From the NCBI GenBank assembly GCA_020634575.1, contig JACKBM010000068.1, forward strand, positions 1-29,105: a stretch of DNA of 29,105 nucleotides, in the 5' to 3' direction. The notes beneath the pieces were generated by a model. It saw nothing but the letters and a program-made list of their open reading frames with translations, ran no database searches and was not told where the DNA came from. Each line of letters begins with the position of its first letter. Position 1 is the first letter of the stretch. The stretch comes from Ardenticatenales bacterium (GTDB lineage: Bacteria; Chloroflexota; Anaerolineae; Promineifilales; Promineifilaceae). Position numbers and translations under genes: made by a program. Positions 1-7,590 of the stretch are shown here, piece by piece.

Positions 1-5
1 CGGTC

Positions 6-35
6 AACCCGACGGGTTGGTCAACCTGTCGGGTT
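6..35. repeat. Palindromic 17-bp-spaced repeat, cluster 1 (2 units)
   Basis: Two 13-bp palindromic units, AACCCGACGGGTT at 6-18 and AACCTGTCGGGTT at 23-35, lie 17 bp apart. The same family recurs at 17386-17433 and 27909-27955. The cluster may continue to the left of the window. The stop codon of the esterase gene (21-23) lies inside it, so the repeat supplies the last residues (NPTG) of that protein. Its place at a gene 3' end suggests a hairpin with a termination or mRNA-stabilising role, but there is no classical U-tract. Confidence 0.75.
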
Positions 36-869
36 GGCGAGGAGGAAGCGGAGGGCGGCGGGGAGACGGCGGGCCCAGGCTGCCTCACCGTGGCGGGCGC
101 CGGGTTCGATAAAAAAGTGGAGATTGGCAGCCGGTTCTCTTGCTGCGAGCAACGCATACAGTCGCGCCGCCGCTTGCCGATATTGGCGCGAGGGCCAGTG
201 GAGACGCAAAAAGGCGAACCGGCCGGATAGTTCCCGCGTGCCAACGTCCAGGTAGATGCGCGCCTGCGTCGCGGGCCGGTCCCGCAAATAAGGAAAAATG
301 GCATAACCGGCCGGCCACAACGACGGACTCATCAGCCCTGCCCCACCAAATTGATCGGGCCGCTCGTGGAGCAGATAGAGGCTAAACAGAGCGCCCAACG
401 ACGAACCGAACAGGAAGCGGTTCTGCCGCCCACTGTGGACCCGGAAATCGCTTTCGACCAGCGGCACCACGCTCTCGATCAGGAACTGCGCCAGTTGCTG
501 CGCCTGTCCTCCACCTTCGCCAGGAATATTAAACGGGCTGTATTCGTCCGTGCGCCGGTCGCCACCGTTGGCGACGGCGACGATGATCGCTTCGACCCCT
601 TCGGCTGCGAGCCGCGCCATCGTCTCATCGACCTGCCACTCGCCAGCATGGGCAGTCGCCTCATCAAACAGATTCTGACCGTCCATCATGTAGATGACCG
701 GGTAAGCTAGCGACGTATGCCGGTACGATGGTGGCAGGCAAACCACCAGATCACGCCGACTTCCCAACTGCGGGCTGTGCAGATCAGAGTATACGCGGAG
801 GTCGCCGACCGCGGTGTGGCCCGGTCCTGGAAAACGCTCTTGATAAGGTTGCCATTGTCCTACCGTCAT
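21..869 (-). CDS. Putative esterase, alpha/beta hydrolase (enterochelin esterase/esterase D-like)
   Basis: A 282-residue protein of the putative esterase family (PF00756), which hydrolyses carboxyl esters. Numbered from the chosen start, it shows the family's MMDGQNLFDE segment at about 61-70, the nucleophile elbow G155-S-S157-L-G159, a likely acid at Asp208 (YLDVG) and a likely catalytic His260 near the C-terminus (GARHGEAAW). No signal peptide is evident, so it is probably cytoplasmic. The frame stays open to an ATG at 968, but those 33 extra residues do not look like this family and no Shine-Dalgarno sequence precedes that ATG, so the ATG at 869 is preferred. The last four residues (NPTG) are encoded by a palindromic repeat, so the gene end has been overwritten or extended by it. 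The substrate cannot be told from sequence. Confidence 0.85.
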   Translation of the reverse strand: MTVGQWQPYQERFPGPGHTAVGDLRVYSDLHSPQLGSRRDLVVCLPPSYRHTSLAYPVIYMMDGQNLFDEATAHAGEWQVDETMARLAAEGVEAIIVAVANGGDRRTDEYSPFNIPGEGGGQAQQLAQFLIESVVPLVESDFRVHSGRQNRFLFGSSLGALFSLYLLHERPDQFGGAGLMSPSLWPAGYAIFPYLRDRPATQARIYLDVGTRELSGRFAFLRLHWPSRQYRQAAARLYALLAAREPAANLHFFIEPGARHGEAAWARRLPAALRFLLANPTG

Positions 870-993
870 GTGAGAAAGCCCTGCTCGCCAAATGTCCAGA
901 GAAGAAATTGCCAATTCTGCAACAGAACAAGCCCTGCTGCGTATAGCGCCTGTGTGATGGTCAGCCATGGTTCAAAGCCGGCCGCCCACATTC

Positions 994-1002
994 TGTTATA
1001 CT
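994..1002 (+). promoter_or_regulatory. Extended -10 promoter (TGTTATACT)
   Basis: TGT-TATACT at 994-1002 fits the extended -10 consensus TGnTATAAT with one mismatch in the hexamer. No good -35 box lies 17 bp upstream, as is usual for extended -10 promoters. Transcription would start near 1009-1010, next to an ATG at 1010, and would serve the gene at 1084. Confidence 0.55.
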
Positions 1003-1009
1003 GATGGAC

Positions 1010-1087
1010 ATGAACCGGCACAAACAAGAAGCCGGATACGCCAACACCAATCGGGTCTGGCCCCAAAGCTGGTGGAGCATATTATGA
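1010..1087 (+). CDS. Possible leaderless 25-aa leader peptide overlapping the next start
   Basis: An ATG at 1010 lies about 8 nt after the -10 box and opens a 25-codon frame (MNRHKQEAGY...WWSIL). The frame ends in TGA at 1085-1087, overlapping the ATG at 1084 of the next gene in an ATGA junction. An in-frame ATG at 1004 would lie upstream of the predicted transcript start. The arrangement suggests translational coupling or a leader peptide. The peptide is not recognised, and the downstream gene has its own GGAG ribosome binding site, so this may be fortuitous. Confidence 0.3.
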   Translation: MNRHKQEAGYANTNRVWPQSWWSIL

Positions 1088-1470
1088 GCGAAGATCGGGA
1101 ATATTTGAAAATCGACATCCCAGTGGAAGAAGAGCCTGAGGTAGTACATCGGGCTGACACAACCCGGCCCACAGTCGGTCACCAATTGCAGGAAGCGGGC
1201 CAACGTCTGGCTGAGACAGCCCGGGAGGCCTGGGATAGTGACACGCGCCGCAATGCAACCGAGACAATACGGGAGCGGACAGCTTCTGCGGCGGCCAGCG
1301 GCCGGCAAGCGGTAGAACGGGCGGTAACCACCCAGGCCGCCAATCAAGCTCGCCGTACCGCCACCACCGGCGTCGCCAAAGGGCTATTCTGGCTCAGCGA
1401 CCGGTTGGAAGGGTTGGCCAACTGGGTTGTCGAACGGAATCAGAAAAACCCGCCAACTTCTCAATCATAA
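1084..1470 (+). CDS. Small helical protein of unknown function
   Basis: A 128-residue protein that I do not recognise. It has an acidic N-terminus (SEDREYLKIDIPVEEEPEV), then about 80 residues rich in Ala, Arg, Thr and Gln with spacing typical of a long amphipathic helix, then a short aromatic stretch (GLFWLSDRLEGLANWVVERN) that could bind a membrane surface. There is no signal peptide or clear transmembrane helix. The ATG at 1084 is preferred because GGTGGAG lies 6 nt upstream and longer in-frame starts lie before the predicted promoter. A strong hairpin follows the stop. The MFS gene converges on it. Confidence 0.65.
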   Translation: MSEDREYLKIDIPVEEEPEVVHRADTTRPTVGHQLQEAGQRLAETAREAWDSDTRRNATETIRERTASAAASGRQAVERAVTTQAANQARRTATTGVAKGLFWLSDRLEGLANWVVERNQKNPPTSQS

Positions 1471-1471
1471 A

Positions 1472-1504
1472 AAGCGGCCGGTTCCAAAAGAGAACCGGCC
1501 GCTT
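1472..1504. terminator. Bidirectional terminator hairpin
   Basis: A perfect 13-bp stem (AAGCGGCCGGTTC at 1472-1484 paired with 1492-1504) has a 7-nt loop and is flanked by A-runs on the left and CTT on the right. It sits between the convergent genes ending at 1470 and 1507, so it can serve both. Confidence 0.8.
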
Positions 1505-1506
1505 CC

Positions 1507-2793
1507 TTACATTGTCAGCTCTGGCTCGATGACTTCTTCCCGCGGCACCGGCCGGTAGCCCCGGAAAATCAGCCAGGCGGCAATCCCGGCCAATATCGTC
1601 AACGCCCCACTCAGAGCAAATACGTTGCGCACGCCAATCGCTGCCGCCACCGTGCCGGCCAGGAACATCGATATGAGGCCGGCCAGCTCCATCATGGCGC
1701 TCAGCGCCGCCCCGGTGCGCCCCCGCTGCTCATCAGCAACCTCGGTCTGAAACAAAGTCGAAATCGACGCGTTCAGCGGGGTGATAAACAGGCCCACAGT
1801 GAACAACAGCGGAAAAAGCCACCAGATGTTAGGGACCAGGAAGGTAAGGCCGATACCGCCGCCTACCCCAATCAACCCGAGAGCCACGATATGGGTAGGC
1901 AGTAGCCGGGCAGCCAGCACCGCCACCAGGGCGCCGCTAATGATCATTCCCGCCACCTGAACCGCCTCAATCGCGCCAAACCAGGTCTCCGATACGGCCA
2001 GATTGTTGACGATGAAGGGCGCCATTAGAATATTGACCGCACCAAGCCCCAGCATCGTCATGCCAGCGCCAACGATGGTGCCAACCAGGACGCGCGAGGC
2101 AAAAATCACGCCGATGCCCTCACGAATTTGGCCTAGAATCTGGCGTGCCGGCTGAGAATCCAGCGCGGCCGGAGCCGTTACCTGGCGTCCGGTCAGGGCT
2201 ATCCGCGAGATAAAAATGAACGAGAAAACAAACGTGATGGCGTCCACCAGATAGATGAGGCTGAATGCATTGGCCTGGCCTACCAGGACACCGGCAGCGC
2301 TTGCCCCCAGAACCCGGAATAGCACAAAGGAAATCTGGGAGAGGGAGTTGGCCGCCAGCAATCCCTTTTCCGGCAGTATGTTGGGAATGATGGCTGACCG
2401 GGCTGGATTGAAGAAGGTCCCCATCACCGAATGGACAAAGGCGAGGGCGTAGATCCAGCCGAGTTGGGCGTTATCGGTGGTGGCCACCAGAATGAAGCCC
2501 AGCACCAGAACGGCGCGACTCAGGTCCGAGACCTGCATGATCCGCTTACGGTCCCATCGATCCACGAAGACACCGGCCAGAAGCCCCAGAGTGGCCCGGG
2601 GAATCGCCAGGGCAATGAGCAAATAGGCGATGGCCGACGTATCGCCATCGGTGACGCGGTTGATCAGCAGAATGAGGGCAAGATGGGTCAGAGCGTCGCC
2701 AAATTCAGAGACAGTTTGACCCAGCCAGAGCCAGCGATAATTGGCAACAGCCAGGATTTCACGAACGGTCATACCTTGTTTTACAGCAGTCAT
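1507..2793 (-). CDS. MFS transporter (MFS_3/EntS-like exporter)
   Basis: A 428-residue major facilitator of the family that includes enterobactin and macrolide exporters, a proton-driven efflux protein of the cytoplasmic membrane. About 12 hydrophobic segments are visible. The cytoplasmic loop after helix 2 carries the MFS signature-like DRWDRKRIM near residues 78-86. The N-terminus (NYRWLWLGQTVSEFGDAL) and the mid-protein FNPARSAIIPN segment are typical of the subfamily. The start at 2793 is supported by GGGAGAA 5 nt upstream; an in-frame Met8 is a weaker alternative. It lies about 60 bp downstream of the serine hydrolase gene and is probably the last gene of a regulator-hydrolase-exporter operon. 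The substrate is unknown. A drug or a hydrolysed lipid or ester product is possible. Confidence 0.88.
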   Translation of the reverse strand: MTAVKQGMTVREILAVANYRWLWLGQTVSEFGDALTHLALILLINRVTDGDTSAIAYLLIALAIPRATLGLLAGVFVDRWDRKRIMQVSDLSRAVLVLGFILVATTDNAQLGWIYALAFVHSVMGTFFNPARSAIIPNILPEKGLLAANSLSQISFVLFRVLGASAAGVLVGQANAFSLIYLVDAITFVFSFIFISRIALTGRQVTAPAALDSQPARQILGQIREGIGVIFASRVLVGTIVGAGMTMLGLGAVNILMAPFIVNNLAVSETWFGAIEAVQVAGMIISGALVAVLAARLLPTHIVALGLIGVGGGIGLTFLVPNIWWLFPLLFTVGLFITPLNASISTLFQTEVADEQRGRTGAALSAMMELAGLISMFLAGTVAAAIGVRNVFALSGALTILAGIAAWLIFRGYRPVPREEVIEPELTM

Positions 2794-2853
2794 CAGGTTC
2801 TCCCGGGCAGATTGGCCTGCCTGGCATGTCTGGATCAGATTAAGGGTTAGGTG

Positions 2854-3900
2854 TCAGGAACTGAAAGTTTGCAGAATGGATTTAAGTTGATTGACGACTG
2901 CACGCTCGGCCCGATCAGTGCCGGCGTTGGCGACGACAGCAGCGGCCAGATCCTGGTCATGCAACACAAAGCCTACGATGATAAAGGTGCCAGCGCCACC
3001 GGCATGAACACTCGCGGTATGGCCCAGGAACTGCTGCACGCCCCAGCCCAGGCCGATACCCTGAGCCGGCTCATGCAAATAACGAATGGCCGCGGCGGGC
3101 AGAATGGTGTCACGGCCCTGTAAGGCACGCAGATTCATTTGCAGGAATTTGCCATAGTCTGGCAGGGAAAGATGGATGTCACCGGCCGGTGCCAATATCG
3201 CCGGCAGCCTGTATTCATGGTGGACAGGATCCACCGGCTCCAGCGACGCCTCATCTGTTGCCGCCATATGCCCCCAGGGCGCCTCCTGACCATGTAGACC
3301 GGGCCAGCCGATGCCCGCGGTAATGCCCAACGGCGCAAAGAGATGCTGGTGCAGGAGAACATCCCATGCCTCATCCAGGTGCGCTTCAAGCGAAGCCGCC
3401 ACCACGGCGTAGCCGGCATTGGAATAGGAAAAAGCGGTGTCCGGCTCCAAATGTGGTTCGCGGGCCAGAAGCCAGCGGCTGAAAGCCAGCCGCTGTTGGC
3501 GCGGTGTGCCGGTAAATTCCGGCAACCCTTTGATCTCCTCTTCCTCGGTGAATGGCGCCAGCCCTGCAGTGTGGCGCAAGAGTTGCTCAAGAGTAATCTC
3601 GGCCAAAGCAGGGTGGAACTGACCGGCCAGTTGGGGCAGTAAATCGACGGGTTTACTGTCCCAACTGAGTTGGCCGCTATGAATCAGGCTGGCTACCAGC
3701 GTTGCCGTCATCGCCTTGGCATTGGAACCGATATGGATAGGGTCTGTGAGCCGTAGCGGCTCTGGCTGACCCTGTTGCCGCAGCCCGGCAACACCCTGGG
3801 CCAAAATGCGATCATGGGCCAATACCAGGGCGGCCATTGCCGGGGCGCCGGATTCAGCCAGCGCATTCGCCAGGTTAAGCTCAGCCATCAGCTGTTTCAT
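2854..3900 (-). CDS. Serine hydrolase, beta-lactamase class C/PBP-like
   Basis: A 348-residue protein of the PF00144 family (class C beta-lactamases, D-peptidases and lipolytic esterases). From the chosen start it has S59-N-A-K62 (the SxxK nucleophile and base), Y159-S-N161 (the YxN motif) and H299-A-G301 in place of KTG. HxG is common in the esterase and peptidase members, so beta-lactam hydrolysis is not implied. No signal peptide is visible, so it may act in the cytoplasm. Its 5' end overlaps the 3' end of the regulator gene, showing co-transcription. Starts at 3930, 3900 and 3888 are possible, and none has a clear ribosome binding site, consistent with translational coupling. Confidence 0.85.
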   Translation of the reverse strand: MKQLMAELNLANALAESGAPAMAALVLAHDRILAQGVAGLRQQGQPEPLRLTDPIHIGSNAKAMTATLVASLIHSGQLSWDSKPVDLLPQLAGQFHPALAEITLEQLLRHTAGLAPFTEEEEIKGLPEFTGTPRQQRLAFSRWLLAREPHLEPDTAFSYSNAGYAVVAASLEAHLDEAWDVLLHQHLFAPLGITAGIGWPGLHGQEAPWGHMAATDEASLEPVDPVHHEYRLPAILAPAGDIHLSLPDYGKFLQMNLRALQGRDTILPAAAIRYLHEPAQGIGLGWGVQQFLGHTASVHAGGAGTFIIVGFVLHDQDLAAAVVANAGTDRAERAVVNQLKSILQTFSS

Positions 3901-4525
3901 CCGTGGCGCCCAGCGTCGGCACTGTCTCATAAAAAGCCATCGTCAGATTGTAGTTCGGCACTGCTTTGCCCCGATTTTGTTCAGCCAGCTGTTCATATTC
4001 GGCAAACAACGCCTCAAACCGATTTTGAAACTGTTCAGCCTGTTCCCGGGTCAGCGAGACACTGGCGCGCGACAATATGCCTTTCGCCTGCCCTTCTTCC
4101 GACTCTGGCCGGAAAAGACCGGCGTGCAGGCTGCGCAGCGCCTCGCGTTTGCTGCCGTCAAAGACAATTGCAAATAACATCTCCAGCTGCTCAACAGCAG
4201 TCTCCGGATCACCGGAAAACAAGGTTTCATCGACGCTGAGATGGTGGGCCGCAACCTGATAGGTTTTCTCGATGATGCCCGAAACCACATTGGTATCTAC
4301 GACACGGATTAACCCATGCTTTTCCAGCTGGTTTACATGGTAATAGAGCTTGGTCGCCAGCATATCCACCTGTTCAGCAACCACCTTGACGGTACCGGGC
4401 TCTCGGAAGGCGCGCAGGATCTCGATACGCAGCGGATCTGACAAAACTTTGAGGGTTGCCGGATCACGGATGACGAGCGTGGCATCTGGTTTAGGGAAGT
4501 TTGACGCTTGATCTTTTTCGTTCAT
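3881..4525 (-). CDS. ArsR-like winged-helix transcriptional regulator (HTH_20)
   Basis: A 214-residue DNA-binding protein. Residues about 20-90 form a winged helix of the ArsR/HTH_20 type (DPATLKVLSDPLRIEILRAF, then VKVVAEQVDMLATKLYYHVNQLEKHGLI). The remaining 120 residues are an all-alpha effector domain without the Cys pairs of metal-sensing ArsR proteins, so a small organic ligand is more likely. GAGAA lies upstream of the ATG. It is the first gene of an operon with the serine hydrolase and MFS exporter, and probably controls it. A consensus promoter and an inverted pair of AAATGATG half-sites precede it. Confidence 0.85.
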   Translation of the reverse strand: MNEKDQASNFPKPDATLVIRDPATLKVLSDPLRIEILRAFREPGTVKVVAEQVDMLATKLYYHVNQLEKHGLIRVVDTNVVSGIIEKTYQVAAHHLSVDETLFSGDPETAVEQLEMLFAIVFDGSKREALRSLHAGLFRPESEEGQAKGILSRASVSLTREQAEQFQNRFEALFAEYEQLAEQNRGKAVPNYNLTMAFYETVPTLGATDETADG

Positions 4526-4537
4526 TTAACTTTTCTC

Positions 4538-4597
4538 AAATGATGTAACAAGGATAAACGAGCTTCTATTCCTTGTCAAGAACTATTTTCATCATTT
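4538..4597 (-). promoter_or_regulatory. Consensus sigma70 promoter flanked by inverted half-sites
   Basis: On the minus strand, TTGACA (4579-4574) and TATCCT (4556-4551) are separated by exactly 17 bp, reading toward the regulator gene. AAATGATG at 4538-4545 and its reverse complement CATCATTT at 4590-4597 flank the promoter. Similar A-rich bases follow both copies. They may be operator half-sites for autoregulation by the ArsR-like protein. The promoter call is strong; the operator call is inference. Confidence 0.75.
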
Positions 4598-4659
4598 TAC
4601 TTTTTTACAATAGTTGAGCAAGCCAGGAATTTGAATCTCGTCAGCAATCAATTTACTTC

Positions 4660-4665
4660 TATAAT
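4660..4665 (+). promoter_or_regulatory. -10 box TATAAT for a leaderless DUF1992 mRNA
   Basis: A perfect TATAAT ends at 4665. The usual 7-nt offset places the transcript start at 4672, exactly the A of the ATG. No ribosome binding site precedes that ATG. The -35 region is poor at 17 bp spacing. A TTGAAT at 4631 is too distant. Confidence 0.55.
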
Positions 4666-4671
4666 TTGGAT

Positions 4672-5193
4672 ATGACCGATGACCAAGATGAAAGCCCAGA
4701 AGAGAAGAAGAGTCGCTTCCGCCGTGTGTCCCTGAGTGGCTGGAACAGCCTGATCGACGACATCATCAACGAAGCCAGGGAAGACGGCAAATTTGACAAC
4801 CTCCAGGGCGAGGGCAAACCCATTGAGCTGGAAGAAAATCCCTACGCCAATGACAAGCAGTTAGCCTACAAACTCCTCAAGGACAACGACTTCACCCTCC
4901 CCTGGATAGACGAGCGTAAACGAATCCTGGGCGACCTTGACCTGTTTCGGGCCAAGATACGCCGCTTCTGGAATCAGTTTGCCATCGAATGGCCTACCGT
5001 GACGACGCCCTCACAACAAGCCATCGTCCGCCAGCGCTGGCAAAACCATCTCAGCCAATGGCAAGGCGACATCGACGCGATCAACCGGCGCATCCGCATG
5101 CTTAACCTGCAACTACCGGTACGCAATCTGGAACTTATGCAACTGACATTAGAACGGGAATTGGAGCGTATCGGTGCCCGCCAGGAGCTGTAA
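4672..5193 (+). CDS. DUF1992 domain protein (DnaJ-like C28 conserved domain)
   Basis: A 173-residue soluble protein of the DUF1992 family (related to the conserved domain of DNAJC28). The family has no settled biochemical role in bacteria. The hallmark block is at about residues 22-80: WNSLIDDIINEAREDGKFDNL, GEGKPIELEENPY and DNDFTLPWIDERK. The C-terminal half is helical, with regularly spaced Leu/Arg that could form a coiled coil. The ATG at 4672 is preferred to a TTG two codons upstream because the -10 box predicts a leaderless transcript starting there. The gene is transcribed divergently from the ArsR-like operon and stands alone; repeat-rich DNA follows it. Confidence 0.85.
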   Translation: MTDDQDESPEEKKSRFRRVSLSGWNSLIDDIINEAREDGKFDNLQGEGKPIELEENPYANDKQLAYKLLKDNDFTLPWIDERKRILGDLDLFRAKIRRFWNQFAIEWPTVTTPSQQAIVRQRWQNHLSQWQGDIDAINRRIRMLNLQLPVRNLELMQLTLERELERIGARQEL

Positions 5194-5330
5194 CCGTCAT
5201 TTGGGGGACGCCCTGGTCAGCTAACCCAAACGCTGCATTGTCACCTTGAGAAACACCAGGCGGAGATTGCGTTCAATCAGGCAAGTAACAGGGATACCGC
5301 CAGCGTAGGTCGAAGGCTGCCAAGGTATGG

Positions 5331-5350
5331 ATTCCCGCGTTCGCGGGAAT
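5331..5350. repeat. Short palindromic intergenic repeat
   Basis: ATTCCCGCG and CGCGGGAAT form a 9-bp inverted repeat around TT. It belongs to the common dispersed ATTCCCGCG...CGCGGGAAT intergenic palindromes seen in many bacteria (established type). Only one copy was seen in this window. Confidence 0.6.
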
Positions 5351-5520
5351 GACCTCCAAAAGTAGATGTTTCTCGAATTTGTACAAAGTTTTTCACCTTT
5401 ATCTTGCGTCGTCATGCCTGCCACTACAGGGGTAAACTCCCGCAGGAATCCAATGTACTCATCGAGTGGAAAGCCCAGGGAAGTCACATCAAACGCGCCC
5501 AGTTTCTTAGCGGCGCAACG

Positions 5521-5850
5521 CTTCCTCGCCTAAGTTTGAGGAGTTCCGGTTTTGCGGGGGCGGCTCAGCATGACAATTGACCCTGTCATTCCGAGCGCAG
5601 CGCTTCCTCGCCTAGATTTGCGGGGTTCTGGTCTTGCAGGGGTAGCTCGGCATGACAATTGACCCTGTCATTCCGAGCGCAGCGCTGCCTCGCCTAAGTT
5701 TGCGGGGTTCTGGTTTTGCGGGGGGTTGGCTCGGCATGACAATTGACCCTGTCATTCCGAGCGCAGCGCTGCCTCGCCTAAGTTTGCGGAGTTCCGGTTT
5801 TGCAGGGTGCGGCTCGATATGACAATTGACCCTGTCATTCCGAGCGCAGC
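5521..5850. repeat. Four tandem ~82-bp repeats
   Basis: Units start at 5521, 5603, 5685 and 5769 (spacing 82, 82 and 84 bp). Each begins C(T)TCCTCGCCTA or CTGCCTCGCCTA, continues through a G-rich middle, then GACAATTGACCC, and closes with TGTCATTCCGAGCGCAGCG. The closing part resembles a dispersed intergenic motif often met in environmental bacterial genomes. Units differ by point changes and small indels. The minus strand is open through the array and repeats the peptide LRRGSAALGMTG, but this is a by-product of the unit. Confidence 0.85.
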
Positions 5851-6154
5851 GAGGAAAATGGCACGGCGCCAAGGAGGGGTGACGCCGTGCCAATCCAACC
5901 AACCAATCACATAAGGAGGAGAGCCTGATGTGAGGTGAACGGGCTTTGCTTAAACTATGTCGGCTTAAGTTTTCCGTCTCACCAATATGCGATACTTTAA
6001 TTTAACATTGTTAGTAAATCGTTGGCAGAACATTACGCTATTGTTAACGACCGGCCGGTGGCCCCGTTACCAAAGGGCTAGTGTCCTCAACCGCGCCATC
6101 CACTAAACTGGCAAAGGCACGAAAAGATTGGGCGTGAGTGTGGGAACCAGCATA

Positions 6155-7585
6155 ATGACTGCTATAACTTTGACTGACAACTTGACAGGCCAACTCTTTG
6201 GCCGTTACAGACTGCTCGAACCGATCGGCGAAGGTGGTATGGCCACCGTCTACAAGGCCCAGCAGGAAGATATTGAACGCCAGGTGGCGATCAAGGTCTT
6301 GCCGCCGCAATTCGCCGGCGATCCTCAATTTGTGCAGCGCTTTCGCCAGGAAGCCCGGACTCTGGCCCGTTTGCAGCATCCCCACATCGTCCCCCTCTAT
6401 GATTTTGGCTCTCACGAGAGTTACCTTTACCTGGTCATGCCCTGCATTGATGGCGGTGATCTGGAAGATCGGATGGGCAAAGGGCCTGTAGATTGGGATT
6501 TCCTCTTGCGTACATTCGGTGAGGTGGGCAAAGCGCTGGATTATGCCCATCAACGCGGCATCATTCACCGCGATGTGAAGCCCGGCAACATCCTGATGGA
6601 TCGACAGGGCCATGCACTCCTCAGTGATTTTGGCCTGGCCAAGCTGGTCACCAGCCAGCGCAGCCTGACCAACTCCAACATGGTCCTGGGCTCAGCTGAT
6701 TACATGTCACCAGAACAGGGGCTGGGCAAACCTATCGATCATCGGAGTGACATTTACTCATTAGGCGTGGTGCTGTACGAGTATGTCACCGGCCGGACCC
6801 CATATGAAGCCGATTCCTGGTCGGCAACGATTATGCGGGCTATCAGCGAACCCCTGGTTCCCCCCAGCCGCCTCAATCCAGCTTTGAGCCCCGCCCTCGA
6901 TGTGGTCATCGAGCAAGCGTGTGCCAAGGAACCAGGCGACCGCTACACAACAGCCGCCAAGATGATGGCTGAACTACAGGCGGCCATTGCCATCCAGAAA
7001 AGCCTGCCGGAAAAAGCAACCACTGGCAGCGCCATCTCCGCCTGGCGCCAGGCCGCTGCTGGCAGTGAGCCAGACGCAAGTAACCTTGCTGATTCTGTTG
7101 AGGGTCCGCTGGTCGTTCAGGCGGCGTCAGTCTCCAACTATGCCACCGTACCTTCGCGTGAGGAAGTGGCAACTGCGGGCTCAGCATCGGCTGCTCAAGC
7201 CCAGGCAAGCCAAGCAGCGCAGCGCTCGCCCGCTCACATTCGTCGATCTTATCTGTTCCTGGCCCCAATACTACTCATTCTGATCGTACTCGGCGCTCTG
7301 GCACTAAATGGTACTTTTGGCGGTGATGACCCATCTGAAGGCGAGGCACTGGTCGACGAAGACATGGAGCCAGTCACCACATTAGCGCCCGAAGACGCCA
7401 GCTCAAGCCCCACCGCAACACCAACTCTCCCTGGGCCAGCACCAGACATTGCTATCAATGCCTGCGTCGGCAAGATTGAGGGCGATACTTGCTCCTTTAC
7501 GTCGCCAATAGGCGAGCATCTTGAAGGCACCTGCGGGTCAACGATGAATAACGTTTTTGCCTGTAAGCCCCCCCGCGGACCGTAA
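6155..7585 (+). CDS. Membrane Ser/Thr protein kinase with 4-Cys extracellular tail
   Basis: A 476-residue PknB-type kinase. The cytoplasmic kinase domain spans about 17-275: glycine loop GEGGMATVYKA (25-35), Lys47 in VAIK, catalytic loop HRDVKPGN with Asp140, DFG at Asp158 and SPEQ at 185-188. A Ser/Ala/Gln-rich linker follows, then one membrane helix (about 366-385), an acidic Ser/Thr/Pro-rich stalk and a small outer domain with four Cys (437, 446, 460, 470). That domain resembles a short CxGxxEGDxCSF...GTC secreted module. There are no PASTA repeats. The ATG at 6155 has no clear ribosome binding site. TTG starts at 6170 or 6182, just behind an extended -10-like TGCTATAAC (6160-6168), are possible and would not alter the domain. 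A two-component system lies directly downstream. Confidence 0.92.
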   Translation: MTAITLTDNLTGQLFGRYRLLEPIGEGGMATVYKAQQEDIERQVAIKVLPPQFAGDPQFVQRFRQEARTLARLQHPHIVPLYDFGSHESYLYLVMPCIDGGDLEDRMGKGPVDWDFLLRTFGEVGKALDYAHQRGIIHRDVKPGNILMDRQGHALLSDFGLAKLVTSQRSLTNSNMVLGSADYMSPEQGLGKPIDHRSDIYSLGVVLYEYVTGRTPYEADSWSATIMRAISEPLVPPSRLNPALSPALDVVIEQACAKEPGDRYTTAAKMMAELQAAIAIQKSLPEKATTGSAISAWRQAAAGSEPDASNLADSVEGPLVVQAASVSNYATVPSREEVATAGSASAAQAQASQAAQRSPAHIRRSYLFLAPILLILIVLGALALNGTFGGDDPSEGEALVDEDMEPVTTLAPEDASSSPTATPTLPGPAPDIAINACVGKIEGDTCSFTSPIGEHLEGTCGSTMNNVFACKPPRGP

Positions 7586-7590
7586 CAGAC

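Larger units (their letters stand above)
5194..6154. other. Repeat-rich intergenic region, no convincing gene
   Basis: Nearly 1 kb without a believable gene. In order it holds a short palindrome (5331-5350), four tandem ~82-bp units (5521-5850), a 9-bp stem hairpin (GGCACGGCG at 5860-5868 with 5883-5891), and a strong Shine-Dalgarno (AAGGAGGAG, 5913-5921) followed 6 nt later by ATG-TGA (5928-5933). An AT-rich stretch at 5960-6045 includes a possible extended -10 TGCGATACT (5988-5996). That last element could start a transcript for the kinase gene with a leader of about 150 nt. Open frames here come from the repeats. Confidence 0.6.

Noticed and set aside
3135..3590. 151-residue alternative frame in the serine hydrolase gene, suggesting a frameshift
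   Set aside because: The main frame keeps SxxK, YxN and HxG in the right order and full length, so no frameshift is needed.
5221..5487. 88-residue minus-strand frame containing SFPRTRESIPW
   Set aside because: That peptide is the usual translation of the ATTCCCGCG palindromic repeat. No promoter or ribosome binding site was seen.
5612..5902. 96-residue minus-strand frame with repeated LRRGSAALGMTG
   Set aside because: Produced by the tandem ~82-bp DNA repeat. Unit lengths of 82 and 84 bp are not consistently multiples of three, and there is no ribosome binding site.
6044..6613. 189-residue minus-strand frame across the start of the Ser/Thr kinase gene
   Set aside because: It overlaps the clear kinase domain in antisense and has no recognisable motif.
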